A DNA stretch of 48,758 nucleotides, from positions 1 to 48,758 of the forward strand of contig DXMF01000018.1 in NCBI GenBank assembly GCA_019414345.1, given 5' to 3'. Each line of letters begins with the position of its first letter. The stretch's first letter is position 1. A program made the translations under genes and the position numbers. Below are positions 44,988-48,758 of the stretch, piece by piece. Source of the stretch: Collinsella sp. (GTDB lineage: Bacteria; Actinomycetota; Coriobacteriia; Coriobacteriales; Coriobacteriaceae). The notes under the pieces were generated by a model, which saw only the letters and a program-made list of their open reading frames with translations, searched no databases and was not told where the DNA came from.

Positions 44988-45704
44988 ATGCAGCGTGCCA
45001 AACAGATATCGGAGTCCATCGAACTGGGCATTATCCTGGCGCTCGCCGGCGGCTTTATGGATGTGTATTCGTACATTGGGCGCGACCATGTTTTCGCTAA
45101 CGCGCAGACGGGTAACATCTTGCTGGTGGGCGTGAGCATCTCGGAGGGCAATTGGGCACTTGCGGGGCGCTACTTCTTCCCTGTGGTGTCGTTTGCCGTG
45201 GGCATTATGCTTGCCGACCTGGTACACGAACGGTTTGGCAGCGTGATTCACTGGCGCCAGGTGACGGTGTTCTTTGAAGCCGTCATCTTGCTTGGCGTGA
45301 GCTTTATCCCCGGTGGCGGTTACAACCTGCTCGCCAACTGCCTCACTTCGTTTGCCTGCGGCATGCAGGTCGAGAGCTTCCGCAAGATCCACGGTCACGG
45401 CATCGCTACGACCATGTGCATCGGCAACTTGCGCAACGCGCTGCAAAACGTGGACGATTACATCATTACCCACAGGCGCGGCTTTTTGGAAAACGGCCTG
45501 CTGTACTTTAGCGTGATCTTTACCTTTGTGTTTGGCGCCGTGTTGGGCAACTGGTGTATTGAGCGCATGGGCCTGCACGCCATCGTCGTGGCGAGCTTGC
45601 TGCTGTTTGTCGCGTTTGCCATCATGTTCATCGACCGCGAGCGCGACTTGCGCTTACGCTGGAAGGTTGCGGCCGAGGCTTGGAAAGAGGGCTGTCGAAA
45701 GTAA
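44988..45704 (+). CDS. YoaK/DUF1275-family membrane protein
   Basis: 238 aa with about six membrane helices. The diagnostic start is present: LALAGGFMDVYSYIGRDHVFANAQTGNILLVG, plus CLTSFACGMQVESFRK and a TTMCIGNLRNA motif. DUF1275 proteins are of unknown transport role. AAGGAGG (44971-44977) supports ATG 44988; an upstream frame to 44754 crosses the hairpin. Two hairpins follow the stop. Confidence 0.88.
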   Translation: MQRAKQISESIELGIILALAGGFMDVYSYIGRDHVFANAQTGNILLVGVSISEGNWALAGRYFFPVVSFAVGIMLADLVHERFGSVIHWRQVTVFFEAVILLGVSFIPGGGYNLLANCLTSFACGMQVESFRKIHGHGIATTMCIGNLRNALQNVDDYIITHRRGFLENGLLYFSVIFTFVFGAVLGNWCIERMGLHAIVVASLLLFVAFAIMFIDRERDLRLRWKVAAEAWKEGCRK

Positions 45705-45709
45705 CCGAA

Positions 45710-45738
45710 TGCGGCAAAGGGGCTGTCCCTTTGCCGCA
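45710..45738. repeat. GTCCC hairpin, copy 7
   Basis: TGCGGCAAAGGG (45710-45721) pairs perfectly with CCCTTTGCCGCA (45727-45738) over a 5-nt loop; the inner part reads GCTGTCCC. It starts 6 bp after the stop of the YoaK-type gene. Confidence 0.8.
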
Positions 45739-45751
45739 CTGATCAATATTG

Positions 45752-45786
45752 GGGAGGGGACGGCCATCTCGGCCGCCCCTTTTTTG
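45752..45786 (+). terminator. Terminator after the YoaK-type gene
   Basis: AGGGGACGGCC pairs with GGCCGCCCCT over ATCTC, followed by six T. Confidence 0.85.
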
Positions 45787-45938
45787 GAGTCTTAAGCGCT
45801 AAGGTGCATGTTTGTAATGACAAGATTTGACGTCAGCAAAGCGTGTTGCTTGAGGCTATAGAATAAAAATGTCATCTTTCCAGCTATGATTATTAGTTAA
45901 GGGGATGGACATATGTCAGAGCTTTTTATTCATAATAA

Positions 45939-46256
45939 GACGACAGTAATCAAGTTGATAATCAAGGCGGAGAACTGTCCTCTTTATTGCTTTGTAGAGC
46001 CTTTCTGAGCAGCTATTCTATTATTAGTCTGGATGAGTCTTGCAACAATTTAGATAGTGTTTCGATATCCTTTTTGAAAGTAGCGTCTACGCAGGAAATG
46101 AAAAAACATACCGCGATTACTGCGAATCATGGACATGGTTTCGAACAATTTGCAGACTATGTAATACAGTTCCAGGAGCCAGAAAAAACTATCCTAAATG
46201 TTGCTACGAACTGCTTTTTGCGATTTATTCGAGATGCTCTTCAATCCGAGCCCTAA
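45939..46256 (+). pseudogene. Fragment of an ABC transporter ATPase
   Basis: In this frame I read NQGGELSSLLLCRAF (ABC signature remnant), then IISLDESCNNLD (Walker B and D-loop, with Ser-Cys where Pro-Thr is usual) and TANHGHGFEQFADYVIQF (His switch). Walker A and everything before the signature are missing: a TAA at 45936 closes the frame, and a 31-codon frame (45913-46008, with AAGGGGATGG upstream) overlaps in another phase. DNA here is much more A+T-rich than the flanks. I read it as the 3' half of a decayed, acquired ABC ATPase gene. It ends overlapping the 3' end of the minus-strand gene at 46225. Confidence 0.65.
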
Positions 46257-46764
46257 GAAGGGCAATGGCTGTAGGTATTCCAATTGCGGCGGCTAATTCG
46301 GCTTTATCCAAAACCTGTATGCTAAAGCACGATTGTTTATCACATTGAAGGACGATAACTGAAGATAGTTTCACTTCCCGTTGGCTGAATATATCGTAAT
46401 CTCCAAATAGGAAGTTACCTTTTATTGTGTAATTCGGTATGTTCGTTACGCACTTCATCTCAAGTCTGTTTAGACCATAATCGAACACCGCAACTTCCTT
46501 GTGTTCGATGATGAGCGCAACCCTGGGCATGTTGCTAAAACCACCGTCGACGACAGTAAAGAGTTTTTCATTTGCATCGTCATAAACGGTATATTTAAGA
46601 CTCAATAGCTGTCCTAGTGGACCCGTGAACCCATGTTTTTTGATGTTGAGGTTGTCTCCCGCTGGGTTGATGAGAGCCAGAGTATGCGGATAAGGGTTAC
46701 CTTCAATTGAGATTCGATATTCGTTTGTAGCCGTCTTGCTCGATTTAGGACAACTAGCCACCAT
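46225..46764 (-). CDS. LURP-one/tubby-C-like fold protein (tentative)
   Basis: 179 aa, A+T-rich coding. Alternating short strands (RISIEGNPYPHTLALINPAG, LLSLKYTVYDDANEKLFTVV, YTIKGNFLFGDYDIF) and a final hydrophobic helix (AAAIGIPTAIALLRARIEE) resemble LURP-one-related proteins, whose closed beta-barrel encloses a central helix. No catalytic residue is evident; function unknown. The ATG at 46764 has a GAGG at moderate distance. It lies convergent to the ABC fragment in the low-G+C patch, so horizontal acquisition is likely. A Cys-rich 63-codon frame (46945-46754) overlaps its start, but its start context is poor. Confidence 0.55.
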   Translation of the reverse strand: MVASCPKSSKTATNEYRISIEGNPYPHTLALINPAGDNLNIKKHGFTGPLGQLLSLKYTVYDDANEKLFTVVDGGFSNMPRVALIIEHKEVAVFDYGLNRLEMKCVTNIPNYTIKGNFLFGDYDIFSQREVKLSSVIVLQCDKQSCFSIQVLDKAELAAAIGIPTAIALLRARIEEHLE

Positions 46765-47176
46765 GTGTCATCGCCTCGATCGAATTGGAACCGTCTTCTG
46801 CTTCGTGCGGAGAATTACGCTGTACGTTGCAGTAGATGCAGCTGCAATAACCGCATGGGCAATTTCTAACAAAATGAATGACGTTATTTGCTGCATGCAT
46901 GTTATTCATTACAAAGTATCTTTTTATAAACGTATTGTCAAACATATATTGCTAAAACAGAAAAAATTTATAGGCTGAGTCGGTCGTATTCTTTGGGCGA
47001 TTGCTCCTATAATCTAGCCTTCGCTGCTGTCGGGAGGGAAGGACTAGGGCTCCGTTATTCTGTTGAAACGCTTTAACACTTTTGATGTTCTCACGCGTTT
47101 TTTGTTTCAAAAGCGTTAGGATGGGACTTATAGCGCGGGGCGTAATGGGTGCCCCGCACACGATGGGAGGCTATCA
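46765..47176. other. A+T-rich intergenic region before fucO
   Basis: No convincing gene. AACGCTTT (47067-47074) and AAAGCGTT (47110-47117) are inverted copies flanking a T-run (GTTTTTTG, 47097-47104), and a GGGGC/GCCCC hairpin precedes the fucO ribosome site. These may be a control region or a weak terminator; A+T content drops at about 47150. Confidence 0.45.
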
Positions 47177-48343
47177 ATGGCTAATCGTTTCGTTCTCAAT
47201 ACCATCTCTTATCATGGTTCCGGCGCCATCAAGGAGATCCCCGGCGAGCTCCAGCGTCGCGGCTACAAGAAGATCTTCGTCTGCTCCGATCCCGATCTGG
47301 TCAAGTTTGGCGTTACCGCCAAGGTGACCGACGAGCTCGACGCCGCCGGCATCGCCTGGAGCCTCTACTCCGAGATCAAGCCCAACCCCACGATTCAGAA
47401 CGTCAAGGACGGCGTCGAGGCCTTCAAGGCCGCCGAGGCTGACGCTATCGTGACCATCGGTGGCGGCTCCTCCATGGACACCGCCAAGGCCATCGGCATT
47501 ATTATCAACAACCCCGAGTTCGCCGATGTCCGCAGCCTCGAGGGCGTTGCTCCCACTAAGAACCACGCCGTGTTCACCATCGCTGTGCCGACGACCGCCG
47601 GTACTGCTGCCGAGGTGACCATCAACTACGTCATCACCGACCCCGAGAAGGTCCGCAAGTTCGTGTGCGTCGACACCAACGATGCCCCCGAGGTTGCTGT
47701 CGTCGATCCTGACATGATGGCTTCCATGCCCGCCGGCCTGACCGCTTCCACTGGCATGGACGCACTGACCCACGCCATCGAGGGCTACACCACCAAGGGC
47801 GCTTGGGAGCTCTCCGATATGTTCCACTTTGAGGCCATTAAGCTGATCAGCGAGAACTTGCGCGACTCCGTCGCCGAGGCCAAGTCCGGTCAGCCCGGCT
47901 CCGGCCGCGAGGGCATGGCTCTTGGCCAGTATGTCGCCGGCATGGGCTTCTCCAACGTTGGCCTGGGCATCGACCACGCCATGGCTCACACCCTGTCCGC
48001 TCACTACGACACCCCGCACGGCGTCGCCTGCGCCATGCTGCTGCCGATTGCCATGGAGTTCAACAAGCCGGTTTGCGCCGAGCGCCTGGCCAAGGTCGCC
48101 GTCGCCATGGGCGTTGACACCACGGGCATGAGCACTGACGAGGCCGCCGACGCCGCCATCGCCGCCGTCAAGCAGCTTTCCGCCGACGTGAACATCCCGC
48201 ACGTCTGCGAGGCCATGAAGGCTGACGAGATCGAGGTCCTGGCTAAGGACGCCATGGCCGACGCCTGCTTCCCGGGTAACCCGCGCGAGGCGACGCTCGA
48301 CGACGTCATCGAGCTCTTCAAGAAGATCTGCCCGGCTGCCTAG
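47177..48343 (+). CDS. fucO: Iron-dependent alcohol dehydrogenase, lactaldehyde reductase type (FucO-like)
   Basis: 388 aa. MANRFVLN start, GGGSSMDTAKAIG (NAD site), RSLEGVAPT, PTTAGTAAEVTINYVITD, KFVCVDTNDAP, GMDALTHAIEGY, GQYVAGMGFSNVGLGIDH and DTPHGVACA line up closely with E. coli FucO as I remember it. The four iron ligands are all present (Asp and His in MDALTH, His in AMAHTL, His in TPHG). It reduces lactaldehyde to 1,2-propanediol with NADH during fucose or rhamnose fermentation; other group III alcohol dehydrogenases are close relatives, so the substrate is likely rather than proven. GGGAGG before ATG 47177. No fucose genes are adjacent. Confidence 0.85.
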   Translation: MANRFVLNTISYHGSGAIKEIPGELQRRGYKKIFVCSDPDLVKFGVTAKVTDELDAAGIAWSLYSEIKPNPTIQNVKDGVEAFKAAEADAIVTIGGGSSMDTAKAIGIIINNPEFADVRSLEGVAPTKNHAVFTIAVPTTAGTAAEVTINYVITDPEKVRKFVCVDTNDAPEVAVVDPDMMASMPAGLTASTGMDALTHAIEGYTTKGAWELSDMFHFEAIKLISENLRDSVAEAKSGQPGSGREGMALGQYVAGMGFSNVGLGIDHAMAHTLSAHYDTPHGVACAMLLPIAMEFNKPVCAERLAKVAVAMGVDTTGMSTDEAADAAIAAVKQLSADVNIPHVCEAMKADEIEVLAKDAMADACFPGNPREATLDDVIELFKKICPAA

Positions 48344-48396
48344 CCTAGTTTGGTGTTCTTTCGCCTGTAGGCGTATGGTCTTTTGACTTGCCGCTG

Positions 48397-48428
48397 GCCC
48401 CGCCGCGCTACGCGCGGCGGGGCTTTTT
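48397..48428 (+). terminator. Terminator after fucO
   Basis: GCCCCGCCGCG pairs perfectly with CGCGGCGGGGC over a short loop, followed by TTTTTG. Confidence 0.92.
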
Positions 48429-48758
48429 GTGCCTCGTCGATGCCCCGAGATGGGCAAAACCAAGGCATGCTGCCCGCTGCGGATAGGTGGTGTACTTCCC
48501 AGCGTGCATTTTTGGGAGTATTCAGCAAGCTCTTAAGAATGCATAACGTTTTGAATGGCCCGCAGTGGTCCGCAGGCGCCCATCGACAGCCATTGTGGGC
48601 GGGCTATCGATGAGTGGAGGGGGTTGTTACTGAGTTTTTGCTTTGCGACGACCTGCAACACTGCTGTAACCGTGTCGTTTTGTCGTTCGCGATGGGGTCG
48701 TTGGGTGGCGCGCGCAGACGTGGTGTAAGAGCGTCCTGAGGTCCGTCGCTGCAAGTCC
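48429..48758. other. Intergenic region to the window end
   Basis: It contains the third copy of the inverted-end sequence (48502-48527) and a hairpin CATCGACAGCC (48581-48591) with GGCTATCGATG (48602-48612), one mismatch. No gene with a ribosome site is seen before the window ends. Confidence 0.5.
48502..48527 (-). repeat. Third copy of the 40771/40982 end sequence
   Basis: GCGTGCATTTTTGGGAGT-ATTCAGCA, differing from 40771-40796 at a few positions. On the minus strand all three copies could open a frame reading M/L-L-x-T-P-x-x-A-R, but no common downstream protein is evident. Confidence 0.55.

Noticed and set aside
46754..46945. Cys-rich 63-codon minus-strand frame overlapping the start of the 46225-46764 gene
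   Set aside because: The CPCGYCSCIYC motif is suggestive, but there is no ribosome site and the A+T-rich sequence gives chance frames; left uncalled.

Overview
The window looks like chromosomal DNA of a high-G+C, gut-type Coriobacteriia (Actinomycetota), most like Collinsella. The basis is overall G+C near 60 %, NNC/NNG-rich codons, strong GGAGG ribosome sites, an actinobacterial-type RF2 (GGQGVN), a split transketolase, a CsoR copper operon and a RelB/DinJ antitoxin. The genus is inference from gene content and style; no search was run.

Layout. 1-5 kb: end of an unknown gene, rpmE with a structured leader, then secA-prfB overlapping by 1 nt. 5-8 kb: YitT-type membrane protein and a two-subunit transketolase. 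8-13 kb: ftsE-ftsX and rnr. 13-15.4 kb: small accessory genes (serine recombinase, VanZ-like, ArsC/Spx-like, an unknown minus-strand gene). 15.6-18.3 kb: tRNA-Gln and tRNA-Glu, a TPR-like gene overlapping smpB, a flavin reductase and a 47-aa rubredoxin. 18.4-26.2 kb: minus-strand Nramp metal transporter, then gltB-gltD. 26.5-30.4 kb: unknown 235-aa protein, a nuclease-like AbiEi/DUF559-type gene set inside an array of palindromes, and an amidohydrolase. 30.4-34.2 kb (minus): zinc-ribbon membrane protein and copA-copZ-csoR with a CsoR box. 34.4-37.6 kb (minus): FHA protein and a transmembrane Ser/Thr kinase. 38.2-40.4 kb: DEAD-box helicase with an RGG-like tail. 40.5-48.8 kb: gene-poor repeat-rich stretch, DinJ-like antitoxin, CPBP protease, YgiQ radical SAM protein, YoaK-type membrane protein, an AT-rich patch with a broken ABC ATPase and a LURP-one-like gene, and fucO.

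The most striking non-coding signal is several families of intergenic palindromes with rigid geometry. Family A has ten full 59-bp units of exactly 16-nt arm, 27-nt variable centre, 16-nt arm. Four stand in an 80/81-bp-period array directly upstream of the nuclease-like gene and two begin 8 bp after its stop codon; others lie at 19.8, 34.3 and 37.8-37.9 kb. Family C repeats the design at smaller scale (49-50 bp, 62-bp period, three copies). A third group has unrelated stems but a loop carrying GTCCC/GGGAC. Two copies of a 67-bp palindrome (family B), a 109-bp nested palindrome before ftsE and a 237-bp segment with inverted ends complete the set.

How genes work together: secA/prfB/rpmE/rnr/smpB/tRNAs are expression and secretion housekeeping; ftsEX is division-linked cell-wall control; gltBD assimilates ammonium; copA-copZ-csoR is a self-contained copper efflux circuit; FHA protein plus kinase is probably a phospho-signalling pair. 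The nuclease-like gene with its palindrome array is the best candidate for an undescribed system, but its function is inference.
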